From Calothrix sp. 336/3 (GTDB taxonomy: Bacteria > Cyanobacteriota > Cyanobacteriia > Cyanobacteriales > Nostocaceae): a stretch of 64,000 nucleotides of DNA. A model generated the notes under the pieces. It saw only the letters and a program-made list of their open reading frames with translations, did not search any database and was not told the origin of the DNA. Position numbers and translations under genes: made by a program. This document shows positions 17,407-27,292 of this stretch, in pieces; position 1 is the first letter of the stretch; each line of letters starts with the position of its first letter. The DNA lies in the NCBI RefSeq assembly GCF_000734895.2, contig NZ_CP011382.1, positions 1,342,700-1,406,699 of the forward strand, in the 5' to 3' direction.

Positions 17407-17967
17407 GAAGATTAAGTTAACTACACTAATTATATTACCATATAGTCATTTTAGCTAGATGCCGGATAGCTTCTACGTAATCGGGTGAGTCTGGTACCCA
17501 TAAATCTATCCCTTCAAATCACCCAGCCATGCCTTGATCAAACCTACCGTTATCAACAGCAGATTATCATATTGCTGTTATGGGTGGATATATTCATCGC
17601 TTCCATACCCTGAAAAGTAAAAGACCAGCTCGTTGCAGCTGGTCTCATATTTTTCTTCGCGTTGTCTTTTCAATAGAGTCAAACCCAAGCGTTCCCAAAA
17701 CGCAACAGGGAAATTTTCTTTAAAATATTGTAACAGTCAACACAGAATTTTAGGAAAATTTTATAAAAAAGGCAAATCTTAACGAAAACAGTCACTTATC
17801 AACCTAGATTTCTGGCAGACAATAGATTTTCCCCCGTACTATAAAAATACCCTTATACCAATTCTCTAAAATAAGGCTACAGATGGAATCTACGGAACCA
17901 TTGCTAAATCTAGATTTTTTAATTGCGTTAGCGTTAGCTCTCCCGTAGGGAGCATTGTGAATTGGTA
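17407..17967. other. Intergenic region with hairpin and inverted-repeat element
   Basis: It holds a strong hairpin (17622-17645), a second small one (GCGTT/AACGC near 17692-17706) and most of the 17855-17968 element. No gene was recognised. Confidence 0.6.
17612..17645 (-). terminator. Rho-independent terminator-like hairpin
   Basis: Arms AGACCAGCT and AGCTGGTCT (17622-17645) form a perfect 9-bp stem with a 6-nt loop. On the minus strand it is followed by TTTTACTTTT, so it fits termination of minus-strand transcripts from the NFACT gene, about 320 nt downstream of its stop. Confidence 0.6.
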
Positions 17968-17968
17968 T
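17855..17968. mobile_element. MITE-like element, ATACCAATTC family, abutting NFACT stop
   Basis: Exact 10-bp terminal inverted repeats ATACCAATTC (17855-17864) and GAATTGGTAT (17959-17968) bound 114 bp. The right half carries the CTCCC-GTA-GGGAG palindrome (17940-17952) of the composite repeat. Its last base is also part of the TAA stop of the NFACT gene. Confidence 0.55.
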
Positions 17969-19695
17969 TACCCCTTTCCCTTGACTAACTGTGGTTGTCC
18001 CCACAAAATCCGTTCCTGTTTGTAAATTGCCAAACCTGGTTTTGCACCCTTAGGTTTATAGACGTGTTTTGGTTGGGTGTAAACAACGGGTACTTGTTCG
18101 CTGTGACGGGCGCGGCTATAGTAGGCGGCAATATTTGCGGTAAAATTTAAATCTGTATCGTCGGCAACAGAACCTGGTTTTAAACGTAGTAAGACATGAC
18201 TACCGGGAATTTCTTGAGCATGAAACCATAGGTCATAGTCTCCCGCAACTCGGAAGGTTAATTGGTCATTTTGGCGATTATTTCGACCGATGAGAACTTC
18301 AAATCCATTGGGTGTTTGGTAGCGGTGAAAGTTAATACTTGTCTCTGAAGGGTTGCGGTTGCGGTATTCTGGGTCTTCTAAATAACGTTGTTGAATTAAT
18401 TCCTCACGAATTTCTGCGAGGGTTTGTAAGTCTTCAGTGGTTTGGTAGTTTTCCATTTGGGAAATTGCTGCTTCCACTTGTTCGAGGTAGGTAAGTTCCA
18501 GGTTTACCTCTGCGAGTAGGGGTTCAACTGCGGTACGCGCACGTTTGAGCTTTTGGTGTTGTTTGTAGAGGGTTTGTGCGTTGAGGACAGCATTTTTATC
18601 TGGCTCTAGAGTAATTTTTACTGGTTCACCGGTGGCAAAATCTGCGAGAATCATTTCTGTCATTCCCGGTTCCCATGTATGCAGATATGCCATTAATAAA
18701 TCAGCTTTTTGCCGATATTCATCTGCTTTATCTGATTGCTGTAAGCGTTCTGTAAAGGTTTGAGCTTTTTGCTGGAGCTTTTCGAGGAGATTATTCAGCT
18801 TTTGTTGTAATTGTTGCTTGAGTTGGCTGAACTTTTGATAGTTGAGTTGGTTGGTATAGTAATGATTGAGCAGTTCTTGAATATTGCTGACTTTTGTGGT
18901 TGTGTCCCAGCCAAGGACAGTATAACCTGTACTATTTTCAGCCGGGTGGAAGTTTTCCTCCTCAATGACTTTCAGCCATTTTTGCCAGTAGATAAATAGG
19001 TTTTGCCAGTCAGAGCTAGTGAGAGCATCCGTGGTAATTTCTAGGTCTAGTTGTGCCGCTTGTAACAAAGATTGGGCGATCGCCGGAGAAGCACCACGAT
19101 AACTTTTTAATATCTGACGTTTGATTGCCCCAGGAACAAGGCTAACTCTTTCTTGCCAACGTTCTTGCGTTTCGGTCAAACTGGGAGCGGTACCAGTCAT
19201 GGTGGGGGGTGTCTCGTAACGTTGTCCGGTGAGGATGGGACGGACGCTGGATTGTCTCTCGTTGACTTGGTGGGCAACGGTGATAATTGTATTGTTGGCA
19301 TCGGTGAGGATGACATTACTATATTTGCCCATGATTTCTACGTAGAGGTGATAGAGAGGAGTTTCTCCCGGACGCTTGGCAAATTGTAAATCGATGGCTC
19401 TTTCCCAGGGGGCGATCGCCTTAACTTCGACTAGGGCTAAACTGCCCAACTGGTGAAATAATTGTTGACTGAAGGTAAAGGTGTCGGGAACTCTTGGAGG
19501 TGGATCACCAATATGGATTCTTGCTGCTTGGGGATGCCAAGATATTTCTAGCCAATCCCGACCTTGGAGAGTGCGTAATGCGATAGATATGGTGAAGCGA
19601 TCGCGCTGATAAACTTGTTCTAAACGCGAAGGTATCCAGTGATTGCGGAGGTCGCTACAAACCGCCGTGAGAGTGGTATAATCAAATGTTTGCAC
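17968..19695 (-). CDS. NFACT family protein (RqcH/Rqc2-like)
   Basis: NFACT proteins bind obstructed large ribosomal subunits and, in bacteria, recruit tRNA-Ala to add alanine tails to stalled chains. The 575-residue product has the NFACT-N domain from residue 1 (QTFDYTTLTAVCSDL...), a long coiled-coil middle (about 275-440; KFSQLKQQLQQKLNNLLEKLQQKAQ) and the C-terminal NFACT-R domain (DYDLWFHAQEIPGSHVLLRL; DLWFHA is diagnostic). The GTG at 19695 is chosen because family members start about there; the frame is open to a GTG at 19749, adding 18 residues. Neither start has a good ribosome site. Confidence 0.85.
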   Translation of the reverse strand: MQTFDYTTLTAVCSDLRNHWIPSRLEQVYQRDRFTISIALRTLQGRDWLEISWHPQAARIHIGDPPPRVPDTFTFSQQLFHQLGSLALVEVKAIAPWERAIDLQFAKRPGETPLYHLYVEIMGKYSNVILTDANNTIITVAHQVNERQSSVRPILTGQRYETPPTMTGTAPSLTETQERWQERVSLVPGAIKRQILKSYRGASPAIAQSLLQAAQLDLEITTDALTSSDWQNLFIYWQKWLKVIEEENFHPAENSTGYTVLGWDTTTKVSNIQELLNHYYTNQLNYQKFSQLKQQLQQKLNNLLEKLQQKAQTFTERLQQSDKADEYRQKADLLMAYLHTWEPGMTEMILADFATGEPVKITLEPDKNAVLNAQTLYKQHQKLKRARTAVEPLLAEVNLELTYLEQVEAAISQMENYQTTEDLQTLAEIREELIQQRYLEDPEYRNRNPSETSINFHRYQTPNGFEVLIGRNNRQNDQLTFRVAGDYDLWFHAQEIPGSHVLLRLKPGSVADDTDLNFTANIAAYYSRARHSEQVPVVYTQPKHVYKPKGAKPGLAIYKQERILWGQPQLVKGKG

Positions 19696-19959
19696 AACGG
19701 TATTGTTCTGGAAATGAGAAGGACAATGCTTAGTATATGCAAAATGCACGTCATTGGTTAATATTTCCAGGTCGCTGATGATTTCAATGAATCCCTAGAT
19801 TTCAACCCTGTCGCTTGAAACCCTTGTATACCCAGGATTATGTCAGCAGTTTTAGCGCACATGAAAAACAACCTCCTTTCAGGTTTGCTGTTCAAGCATT
19901 TAAACGCTGTAGCTATTTACTTGTCTAGGTTATATCCTCGTCAGCAACCCATGCTGAGT

Positions 19960-20280
19960 TCATAAAGCATCAGTTCGACTTATAGATTCAATCAATTCCT
20001 CAACTTCTTCTGAGTTCAGACATTGTTTTACCTGGGTATGGAACCACTCGACCTCTTGCGCTTCTGTGTCCTGAACCCGATAGACTAATAATGTTCCTGC
20101 TACACGGGCAAGGGTAAGAGTTGATGGAGAAACATGACTCAGTAAATCATATGCGTTCTGATATATTTGCCTAATTGATGCTTTATCCAAAGGAGATCCT
20201 AACTGAATGGAAAGCTCTTTAAGGTTCTCCTGAATAGACGAATGGAAGTCTGAATCTTCGAGATGGAGAGGGTTGCTCAT
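19960..20280 (-). CDS. Small conserved-looking hypothetical protein
   Basis: The 106-residue acidic, all-helical soluble protein is not recognised. It has no signal peptide, cysteine cluster or known motif. Composition (many E, S, L, Q) and a clean ATG with an isolated reading frame support a real gene. Neighbours give no functional hint: NFACT lies upstream on the same strand and a phosphatase is divergent. Confidence 0.55.
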   Translation of the reverse strand: MSNPLHLEDSDFHSSIQENLKELSIQLGSPLDKASIRQIYQNAYDLLSHVSPSTLTLARVAGTLLVYRVQDTEAQEVEWFHTQVKQCLNSEEVEELIESISRTDAL

Positions 20281-20487
20281 GATTTTTATTCTGTTATCGT
20301 TTTAGCGAATCGTAGGTTTATCACATTTGTTCTTCTGACTGCTATCGCACCCTAACATCTTTCCAGGTTTGTGGTTGATTGACTTTTTTTGCTTGATGAC
20401 TTTGTCCTAGTCTCACATAAACGATTGTGAGATTGATGGTATTTTATTTTTGCACAAGCTTCCTCTATTCCCGTTACCATACAAGCT

Positions 20488-21126
20488 ATGACACTAAATT
20501 TATATTTATTACGACACGGAGAAACTACTTTTAGTCAGAGTGGTAATTTCTGCGGTAAAACTGATGCAGAGTTAACCTCTGAAGGGGTACAGATGGCAGA
20601 GAGTTTTGCCGATGTGTATCAAAAATTGCAGTGGGAAGCGGTTTATGTTAGCCCGATGAAGCGCACAATTGCAACTGCTAAACCATTTTGTGATGCGATT
20701 GGGATGGATATGCAGTTGCGTGACGGACTCAGAGAAGGTAGTTATGGTGAATGGGAAGCCAAGAGTAAATCCTTTGCCCAAGAGAATTACGCCGAAAACT
20801 ATGTAAAATGGTTAACAGAACCCGCTTGGAATGCTCCTCAAGGTGGGGAAACTGCGGTAGACATTGCTAACCGTTCCATGCCTGTAATTGCAGAAATACA
20901 AGAAAAACATCCCCAGGGTAATGTTTTAGTGGTTTCCCATAAAGCTACAATTCGGATTCTACTTTGCAGCTTATTAGGTATTGATTTAGGACGCTATCGC
21001 TATCGAGTCAATATTTTGGTCGCGTCTGTAAGTATGGTGAAATTTGACGTGAATGGTCCTTTGTTAGAAATACTGGGCGATCGCCATCATATACCTGATC
21101 ATATTCGCTCTCGCCCAGGAACATAA
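20488..21126 (+). CDS. Histidine phosphatase family protein
   Basis: The 212-residue protein of the phosphoglycerate-mutase-like fold carries the RHGET catalytic motif (Arg9-His10), YVSPMKRTIATA with a conserved Arg, and the second catalytic His in VVSHKATIRILL. The REGSYGEWE acid motif is also present. It is probably a cofactor-independent phosphatase; the substrate (sugar phosphate, phosphoserine or an alpha-ribazole-type substrate) cannot be decided. It is monocistronic, divergent from the 106-residue hypothetical gene. Confidence 0.85.
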   Translation: MTLNLYLLRHGETTFSQSGNFCGKTDAELTSEGVQMAESFADVYQKLQWEAVYVSPMKRTIATAKPFCDAIGMDMQLRDGLREGSYGEWEAKSKSFAQENYAENYVKWLTEPAWNAPQGGETAVDIANRSMPVIAEIQEKHPQGNVLVVSHKATIRILLCSLLGIDLGRYRYRVNILVASVSMVKFDVNGPLLEILGDRHHIPDHIRSRPGT

Positions 21127-21187
21127 TAGTCTTTTACAAAACCATATTTGCGTAAGGCTGGGTGACGGTCATGGGAATTCGATATAT

Positions 21188-21895
21188 TTACGATCCAATG
21201 ACTTGCTGTGTTGCCTCCACATTGACTATTGTCACCTTTGCCCTTGCTGAACCAGTATTATCTCCCATAAAAATTAATCTGGGAGTAGCATAGGGGTTGG
21301 GATATCCAGGAGGAGGAGTAAAATCATATTGTCTCAGTTTGCCTGTTAAAATCGGCTTGTCATTGACAAACAACTGGTAATTTTTATCCTTCACGTATAA
21401 TTTATAGGTCTTCACCTGACTTTTTGTATCTACAGAAACCCTCTCTCCACGGGTAAAACCTACATTTTGTGCCCAAATACTGTCTTCCCAAAAGCCTAAT
21501 TCTATACCAAAGGGTCTAGTTTCCCCAGTTAGCAGATTACTCATCAAAATCACATTAAAACCAGCGCGATCGCCAGAACTATGAGCTTCAGAATTAACCT
21601 GCAATCGAAATGTCACAGTATAACCAATGCTGCGATTCAAACTGACATTGGTAGGTTGCAGAAAATAACCAGCGTAATTACTACTGTCGCCACTGTCTAA
21701 AATAGTACCTTTTGTGGTAGCGGTGGGTACTACGAGAATGGAAGTTGCCTTATACATCCATCCTTGAGCAGATGGAGTTTGGCTAGGAGTGGATAAGCCA
21801 TTGTACAATGTCAGAGCAACAGCCGGATTGACTGTAGCTAAGAGGGTAAACACAGTGGCGATCGCCTGCCAACCTGCCGTCAAAGATATTTTCAT
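21188..21895 (-). CDS. Secreted beta-rich protein, possible lectin/LamG-like fold
   Basis: The 235-residue product has a Sec signal peptide (about 1-28, ending NPAVA). A mature domain of alternating beta strands follows, with patterns seen in concanavalin-A/laminin-G-like modules: GYTVTFRLQVNSE, AGFNVILMSN, GIELGFWEDSIWAQN, YKLYVKDKNYQLFVNDKPIL and PRLIFMGDNTGSARAKV. It is probably exported to the periplasm or beyond. The fold call is inference from strand pattern; function is unknown. Confidence 0.65.
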   Translation of the reverse strand: MKISLTAGWQAIATVFTLLATVNPAVALTLYNGLSTPSQTPSAQGWMYKATSILVVPTATTKGTILDSGDSSNYAGYFLQPTNVSLNRSIGYTVTFRLQVNSEAHSSGDRAGFNVILMSNLLTGETRPFGIELGFWEDSIWAQNVGFTRGERVSVDTKSQVKTYKLYVKDKNYQLFVNDKPILTGKLRQYDFTPPPGYPNPYATPRLIFMGDNTGSARAKVTIVNVEATQQVIGS

Positions 21896-22061
21896 ATTGG
21901 TAAAAAAATAACGAAAAGATTTTCACATTTGTCAATAATGCAATCCCTGAAAGGCTAAAATACAGCTAGATGCTAGCTATGTTTGCAAGGTAACACGAAA
22001 TATTATGTAAAAATCACTAGATAATATATTTTTATAGTCATTTTTTAGACAAATTATCATA

Positions 22062-23210
22062 ATGAAAATTAGAAGTATTACTACAGGAACATCTCTACAA
22101 ACATTCAAGGAAACAGATAAGATTCAAAGAGCAGAATTATTTAATCAACAAGCCAAGCAAATCTTTCAAAATCATCAATACGAAGTACAGACAACCAGAA
22201 TTAGTACCAATCCGTGGGAAGAGTATCTGCAAAATATTTCACCTTCAGAAATTATTCATCAGATGCAACTCTTAGATAAGTTCTGTCAAAATCAGAATAT
22301 TTCCTTTTTTAGTATTGGCTATGCAAATCATCCAGAAAATATTACTCTTATCCCAGAAATTATTAAAAATACAACTAATATCTTTACTTCCAGCAAGATT
22401 GGTGATATAGAAACGGGAATTAATTTTAATAATATCGAGGCGTCAGCTAAAACCATTCAGGAAATCTCTAAGATTACACCTAATGGCTTCGGTAATTTTC
22501 GTTTTTGTGCTTGGGCAAATTGTCAAGCAGGTATCCCCTTTTTCCCTGCATCTTATCATCAAGGAGAGACATCATTTAGTCTAGCTCTGGAATATACTGA
22601 TTTAGTAATGGCAGTTTTCTCCCAGTCTGGAAATCTGCTGGAAGCAGAAATAAATTTACAAAAAGTCTTAAATACTGAATTTGAGAAAATAGCTGAAATC
22701 GCTGAAAAAATAGCTCAACAATTCTCAATTTATTACCTAGGTATTGATACATCCCTTGCGCCACCACTCAATCAAAAAACTAGTATTGCCTACGCCTATG
22801 AAAGTTTATTAAAAAATAAGTTTGGTGATGCTGGAACTCTCGCAGTGTCAGGAATGTTAACACGAATTCTCAAAACTGCTCAAATTCAAATTTGTGGCTA
22901 CTCCGGTTTAATGTTACCTGTCTGTGAAGATATTGGATTAACAAAAAGAGCCGATGAAAAAATTTACAATATAAGTAATTTACTATCCTACTCTGCGGTA
23001 TGTGGTTGTGGACTAGATACAGTACCCTTGCCAGGAAATATTACTCAAGAATCTCTATCTTATCTATTACTTGATATTGCCACATTAGCAATTAAATTGA
23101 ACAAACCTCTCTCCGCTAGATTATTTCCCATGCCCGGAAAAATTGCTGGAGAGATGACAGATTTTCGCTCTCCCTATTTAGTTGATTGTCAAATATTTGC
23201 GGTGCAGTAA
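22062..23210 (+). CDS. DUF711 (UPF0210) family protein
   Basis: The 382-residue cytoplasmic protein shows family landmarks: MKIRSITTGTSLQ at the start, FRFCAWANCQAGIPFFPASYH in the middle (GIPFFPASYH is characteristic) and SAVCGCGLDTVPLPG near the end. The family resembles glycyl-radical/PFL-like folds, but its biochemical role is not settled. Cysteines in the FRFC and CGCG segments could be functional. The gene is AT-rich compared with its neighbours. Confidence 0.75.
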   Translation: MKIRSITTGTSLQTFKETDKIQRAELFNQQAKQIFQNHQYEVQTTRISTNPWEEYLQNISPSEIIHQMQLLDKFCQNQNISFFSIGYANHPENITLIPEIIKNTTNIFTSSKIGDIETGINFNNIEASAKTIQEISKITPNGFGNFRFCAWANCQAGIPFFPASYHQGETSFSLALEYTDLVMAVFSQSGNLLEAEINLQKVLNTEFEKIAEIAEKIAQQFSIYYLGIDTSLAPPLNQKTSIAYAYESLLKNKFGDAGTLAVSGMLTRILKTAQIQICGYSGLMLPVCEDIGLTKRADEKIYNISNLLSYSAVCGCGLDTVPLPGNITQESLSYLLLDIATLAIKLNKPLSARLFPMPGKIAGEMTDFRSPYLVDCQIFAVQ

Positions 23211-23290
23211 ATATTTCTACAAAATGCGCGTATCGATAGTAGAAAACATTTATATCATCTTTTAGAGTATTAATATATAACTATATTATG

Positions 23291-23815
23291 CTAATTATTG
23301 TCGGATGATACGCCTTTATCTGGTTGGTAATCAGGATGTAAATTCATGAAATTACGTATTAATAGAAGACCTAGTTCCTCATCAGTATATTGAAGCGACC
23401 TTGCCAACTCATCAAATCTATTACGTTCTTCAACACTACTAAAACTAATAAATAATGTTTTCGGATAAGTGTCAGAAGATGCAACTCTCCATATTTGAGT
23501 TAATTTGTAAGTATTGCTATCAGTTTTTATTAGTTGAGCAATAAATTCTGCTTTCAAATAATGAAAACTACGATGCTCTTGTTGAGGATCGATAAAACCA
23601 TGATATTTATCTAACAATCGGCGAGCAACTTCTTCACTAGATATAATTTCAGCGTTGTTGACTCTATTTTCTAAAACTTTTTCCCAAGCACGCTCGAATA
23701 CTTCAATCAACTCAAGATTTGACATTTTCTGACGGGTTTCATATTCAACATCAAATAGCTTATTCGCTCCAATTTTTGCTATGCGAGCTTTATCAGAATC
23801 ATCAATAGTAATCAT
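23291..23815 (-). CDS. Hypothetical protein
   Basis: The 174-residue soluble, mostly helical, acidic protein is not recognised. It has a KARIAKIGANKLFDVEYETRQ N-terminal region and a C-terminal FISFSSVEERNRFDELARSL segment that could be a small sensor or antitoxin-like helix pair, but nothing decisive is seen. It lies between the DUF711 gene and the Rpn-type nuclease, in accessory-looking DNA. Confidence 0.5.
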   Translation of the reverse strand: MITIDDSDKARIAKIGANKLFDVEYETRQKMSNLELIEVFERAWEKVLENRVNNAEIISSEEVARRLLDKYHGFIDPQQEHRSFHYLKAEFIAQLIKTDSNTYKLTQIWRVASSDTYPKTLFISFSSVEERNRFDELARSLQYTDEELGLLLIRNFMNLHPDYQPDKGVSSDNN

Positions 23816-24106
23816 GATTTGGATATGTAATAAATATCATAACTTACATAAGAGATAATACAATAATATTGGCTTGTAGTGTTATCTCAATATTTATCAA
23901 CACTATCGCTTCTATGATTCCTGTTAAGGATACAAGCGATTAACGCAGCGTATTCATACAAAACAAATTTTTCATGAGTTCCACTCAAACCACAATTTAC
24001 GACTAAGCTATTAACGAAGTTTGTACGAATTTTCGATGGCTATTTCCACTTGCTGCTCAACCTCAATCCACAAGAAAGTCCCACTACAACATCCTAAGAA
24101 AAAACT

Positions 24107-25069
24107 TCAACAGGAAAAATCATCAAGTGAAGGAACCGCGATCGCCTGTCTATGCAAGTCTTTTAGCATAGAAAAATCCTTTATACCATTAATTTGTTCG
24201 ACAATTGTGCTTGGTATTTCCCCAAATCGCACCTCCAGAACCTCGATTATGCTTTCTCTGGCGGTTTCTAACCTTCCTTCCTCTCTTCCTTCCTCTCTTC
24301 CTTCCTCTCTTCCTTCCTGTTTCGCCAAACGTTCGATACTGGTTACATAACGCATTCTACCTGCCTCCTCTTCGTTTCTTAATTCTGTTTTAAAGTTGTT
24401 GGCTAGTTCTTCTGGTAATGTCATTATCCAGTCGATAAATCGAAATAAACCAATAATTTCTTCGCGGTTATACCCTTTTTCAAATAGCATTCTCACCAGT
24501 CTCAATTTCAACTGTAGCCTACTTTCGGGGTTTTGATTGGTGCCTTTAGTGTGTAAATGTGCCATGACAACGATGCCAAAGGGGTTGCTTGTTTGTTCTA
24601 ATGTTTGCCATTGGTTTTCGTAGTCTAATAGTTTGGCAATCGGAAATTCTAAACTCAGGGTACAGCCTCCCAGTGAATATTCGTACTTATTTGGTCGCCA
24701 ATTTGGCTGTTCATCTGCGAGTACCGCGAGGCTGATGACTTGTTTTTTGTGGCGATCGAATAGGCGATAATTATAGATGTATATGCGAGTGGGAAAGTTT
24801 TTTTGGTATTGGCTTTGTACTTCGATGTGGACGAGTACCCAAGCTTCTTCTCCGGTTAATAAGTAAACTTTGGCGACTTTATCGACTAAGCGTTTGCCAA
24901 TTTCCGCATCAGGTTCAAGTTGTTGGAGTTCGGTATCAAGAAATTCATAGGGTTTCGTCCAGTCGATAATTATGTGGGTGGTGGGGAAAAAGAATTCTAA
25001 AAAATGAGGGAAGAAATTTTCGATAACTTCTTTCCAAGGGTTGTCATATTCGGTTCTCGTGTCGGTCAT
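24107..25069 (-). CDS. Rpn-family recombination-promoting nuclease / PD-(D/E)XK putative transposase
   Basis: The 320-residue protein has the Rpn/transposase-31-like N-terminal nuclease domain: FPHFLEFFFP, RLVDKVAKVYLL (Asp) and the WVLVHIEVQSQ catalytic strand (E-x-Q). A Glu/Arg-rich hinge contains the GREE unit repeated three times (about residues 259-271). The C-terminal DUF4351-type tail is IIEVLEVRFGEIPSTIVEQI. Such genes are very abundant in filamentous cyanobacteria and are not classical IS transposases. The 12-bp coding repeat makes the hinge length prone to slippage. Confidence 0.8.
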   Translation of the reverse strand: MTDTRTEYDNPWKEVIENFFPHFLEFFFPTTHIIIDWTKPYEFLDTELQQLEPDAEIGKRLVDKVAKVYLLTGEEAWVLVHIEVQSQYQKNFPTRIYIYNYRLFDRHKKQVISLAVLADEQPNWRPNKYEYSLGGCTLSLEFPIAKLLDYENQWQTLEQTSNPFGIVVMAHLHTKGTNQNPESRLQLKLRLVRMLFEKGYNREEIIGLFRFIDWIMTLPEELANNFKTELRNEEEAGRMRYVTSIERLAKQEGREEGREEGREEGRLETARESIIEVLEVRFGEIPSTIVEQINGIKDFSMLKDLHRQAIAVPSLDDFSC

Positions 25070-25212
25070 TTGATTGGGGATTCGGAAATATTTTTATTAC
25101 CATATCATTGGGCGATCGCAGCTAGAATTTGGGAATTATTTCGATGACAACATTCCGGCGATCGCTGTTGTTTTCCCTTTTTGGACTCCCCTTAATTTTA
25201 AAGCTTGTAGTT

Positions 25213-25226
25213 AGGGCTTTAGCCCT
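25213..25226. repeat. Palindromic REP-like hairpin AGGGCT-TT-AGCCCT
   Basis: A perfect 6-bp stem lies inside a GTAGTTAGGGCTTTAGCCCT context that I recognise as a common dispersed cyanobacterial repeat. It is upstream of the sigma-like gene. Confidence 0.5.
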
Positions 25227-25354
25227 TGATTTAAGCAATAAATCGCTGACTACGAACCCTTCAGAACTGATGCGATGAACTACTAGCCATAATTTTACCC
25301 ATCGCGGGTAATTCTCCTAAAGGACTTTCTAGGCAATACTAGGAAGAGTTTGCC

Positions 25355-25981
25355 ATGTTAGCCAAGAAGACCATGGAAAGATTGGAGGAACAACTTAGTC
25401 ACTTAGTCAAGGAAGCTTGCGGATTTCCCCCCGGAAGTCCCCAACGTCAGAAACGCTTAACTCAAGTGATTCGTTTAACCACAAATAAACTCTGGCGAGA
25501 GACTACCGCATATTACCAGGATGCTTTACAACAAACTTGGCTGTATTTCTGTCAAAATGTTTGTGGTGCTTATGACCCGACTCGTGGATCGGTAGTGACG
25601 TGGTTGAATACCTATCTCCGTTGGCGATTGCGGGATTTTCAAATCAAATCACCTGTGATGTCTGGGAATATCTCCAGTGGTGATGGGGAGGAAATAGATA
25701 TTATTAGCAATCAACCAGCTCCACCAGATATACCACCAATTTTAGAGGAGATTAGAACCTGGGCAGAACAGGATTCTGATGGGGAATTGCGTAGTACCTA
25801 TGTTCAAGGTCGTCCGGATGTGAATTGTCAGATGTTAATTTTACGACGTTTGCCACCGGAAGCTGCCTGGAAGGATTTGGCAGAAGAATTTGGCTTGAAA
25901 GTACCAACTTTGAGCAGTTTTTACCAACGAAAATGTATGCCATTTCTACGTAAATTTGCAGACAAGGAAGGATATTTATAG
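25355..25981 (+). CDS. ECF-like sigma factor, atypical
   Basis: The 208-residue protein shows a sigma region 2-like segment (YYQDALQQTWLYFCQNVCGAYDPTRGSVVTWLNTYLRWRLRDF, about 52-95). Near the end is a region 4-like helix-turn-helix (LPPEAAWKDLAEEFGLKVPTLSSFYQRKCMPFLRKF). The linker is long and acidic. It probably directs RNA polymerase to a small regulon; no anti-sigma gene adjoins it. GGAAGAG lies 6 bp before the ATG. Assignment as a cyanobacterial sigma-70-like factor is fairly secure by pattern, but its group is uncertain. Confidence 0.7.
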   Translation: MLAKKTMERLEEQLSHLVKEACGFPPGSPQRQKRLTQVIRLTTNKLWRETTAYYQDALQQTWLYFCQNVCGAYDPTRGSVVTWLNTYLRWRLRDFQIKSPVMSGNISSGDGEEIDIISNQPAPPDIPPILEEIRTWAEQDSDGELRSTYVQGRPDVNCQMLILRRLPPEAAWKDLAEEFGLKVPTLSSFYQRKCMPFLRKFADKEGYL

Positions 25982-26159
25982 TATCTGTTAAGAATAGTAA
26001 TCTGTGGAGCAGGTCAGATGCCTGTACCACAATCAAAATCTTGAAATCACAGAATAAAAATCACGAAAGATGTTTGTGGGTAGATTCTCGTAAGGTAAAC
26101 TGATAATCTATATAAATGCTTTTTGCGTTGGAATTTTTAAAAGGACTGCTAAAACCTCC

Positions 26160-27251
26160 GTGACCTTGAGCCTGCCTGTTGCCACTTCTTCATGCCAACC
26201 TTGGCGAGGACTGATAGAAACCTATCGTCCTTACTTACCCGTGACGGAAAATACACCCGTTGTCACCCTGATGGAAGGGAATACACCTTTGATTCCCGTA
26301 CCCGCGATCGCCCAACGTATCGGTAGGGGTGTGCGTGTGTTTGTCAAATATGACGGTCTCAACCCTACTGGTAGCTTTAAAGACCGGGGTATGACCATGG
26401 CGATTTCTAAGGCGAAGGAAGCCGGAGCAGAGGCTGTGATTTGTGCCAGTACGGGTAATACTTCTGCTGCTGCTGCTGCCTATGCCAGACGGGGAGGAAT
26501 GCGCGCCTTTGTGTTAATTCCTGATGGTTATGTTGCCCTGGGTAAGTTGGCACAAGCCCTACTGTATGGGGCAGAGGTTTTAGCAATCAAAGGGAATTTT
26601 GACCGAGCCCTAGAAATTGTCCGAGAAATGGCAGAGAGTTATCCCGTTACCTTGGTGAACTCTGTAAACCCCTATCGTTTGGAAGGGCAAAAAACTGGAG
26701 CATTTGAGGTTGTGGATGTTCTGGGTAATGCTCCTGACTGGTTATGTATTCCCGTCGGTAATGCTGGAAATATCAGCGCATATTGGATGGGTTTTTGTCA
26801 ATACCAGCAAATTGGGAAGTGCGATCGCCTACCCCGGATGATGGGTTTTCAAGCCGCAGGTGCTGCACCCTTGGTGAATGGACAGCCTGTACATCATCCA
26901 GAAACCATCGCTACAGCTATTAGAATTGGCAATCCTGCCAGTTGGGATAAGGCAATGGGGGTAAAAACAGCCAGTGGTGGTAATTTCCACGCTGTCACCG
27001 ATGCCGAAATTCTCGATGCTTACCGTCTTTTAGCCAGTGAAGAAGGTATTTTCTGTGAACCAGCTAGCGCTGCATCTGTTGCGGGAATGCTGAAGGTGAA
27101 AGAGGAAATCCCCACGGAAGCAACAGTAGTCTGTGTCTTGACTGGTAATGGTTTAAAAGACCCCGACACTGCAATTAAACACAGCAATAGCCAATTTAAA
27201 CAGGGAATTGAGGCGGATATACAAGCAGTTGCTGGGGCAATGGGATTTTAG
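26160..27251 (+). CDS. thrC: Threonine synthase
   Basis: ThrC converts O-phosphohomoserine to threonine with pyridoxal phosphate. The 363-residue product has the PLP lysine Lys74 in [11 protein letters not shown], the [13 protein letters not shown] loop and [15 protein letters not shown] phosphate-binding segments. Length fits the short bacterial class. The GTG start gives [26 protein letters not shown], which I recognise as the usual cyanobacterial N-terminus. tsaE follows 41 bp later, so they may be co-transcribed. Confidence 0.93.
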   Translation: MTLSLPVATSSCQPWRGLIETYRPYLPVTENTPVVTLMEGNTPLIPVPAIAQRIGRGVRVFVKYDGLNPTGSFKDRGMTMAISKAKEAGAEAVICASTGNTSAAAAAYARRGGMRAFVLIPDGYVALGKLAQALLYGAEVLAIKGNFDRALEIVREMAESYPVTLVNSVNPYRLEGQKTGAFEVVDVLGNAPDWLCIPVGNAGNISAYWMGFCQYQQIGKCDRLPRMMGFQAAGAAPLVNGQPVHHPETIATAIRIGNPASWDKAMGVKTASGGNFHAVTDAEILDAYRLLASEEGIFCEPASAASVAGMLKVKEEIPTEATVVCVLTGNGLKDPDTAIKHSNSQFKQGIEADIQAVAGAMGF

Positions 27252-27292
27252 CAGTGAGAACCTCAAATCCCCAATTACCTTGAGGATTGACA

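Noticed and set aside
24021..24350. 109-codon plus-strand frame with SSLP repeats
   Set aside because: It is the antisense shadow of the GREE-repeat region of the Rpn-type gene.
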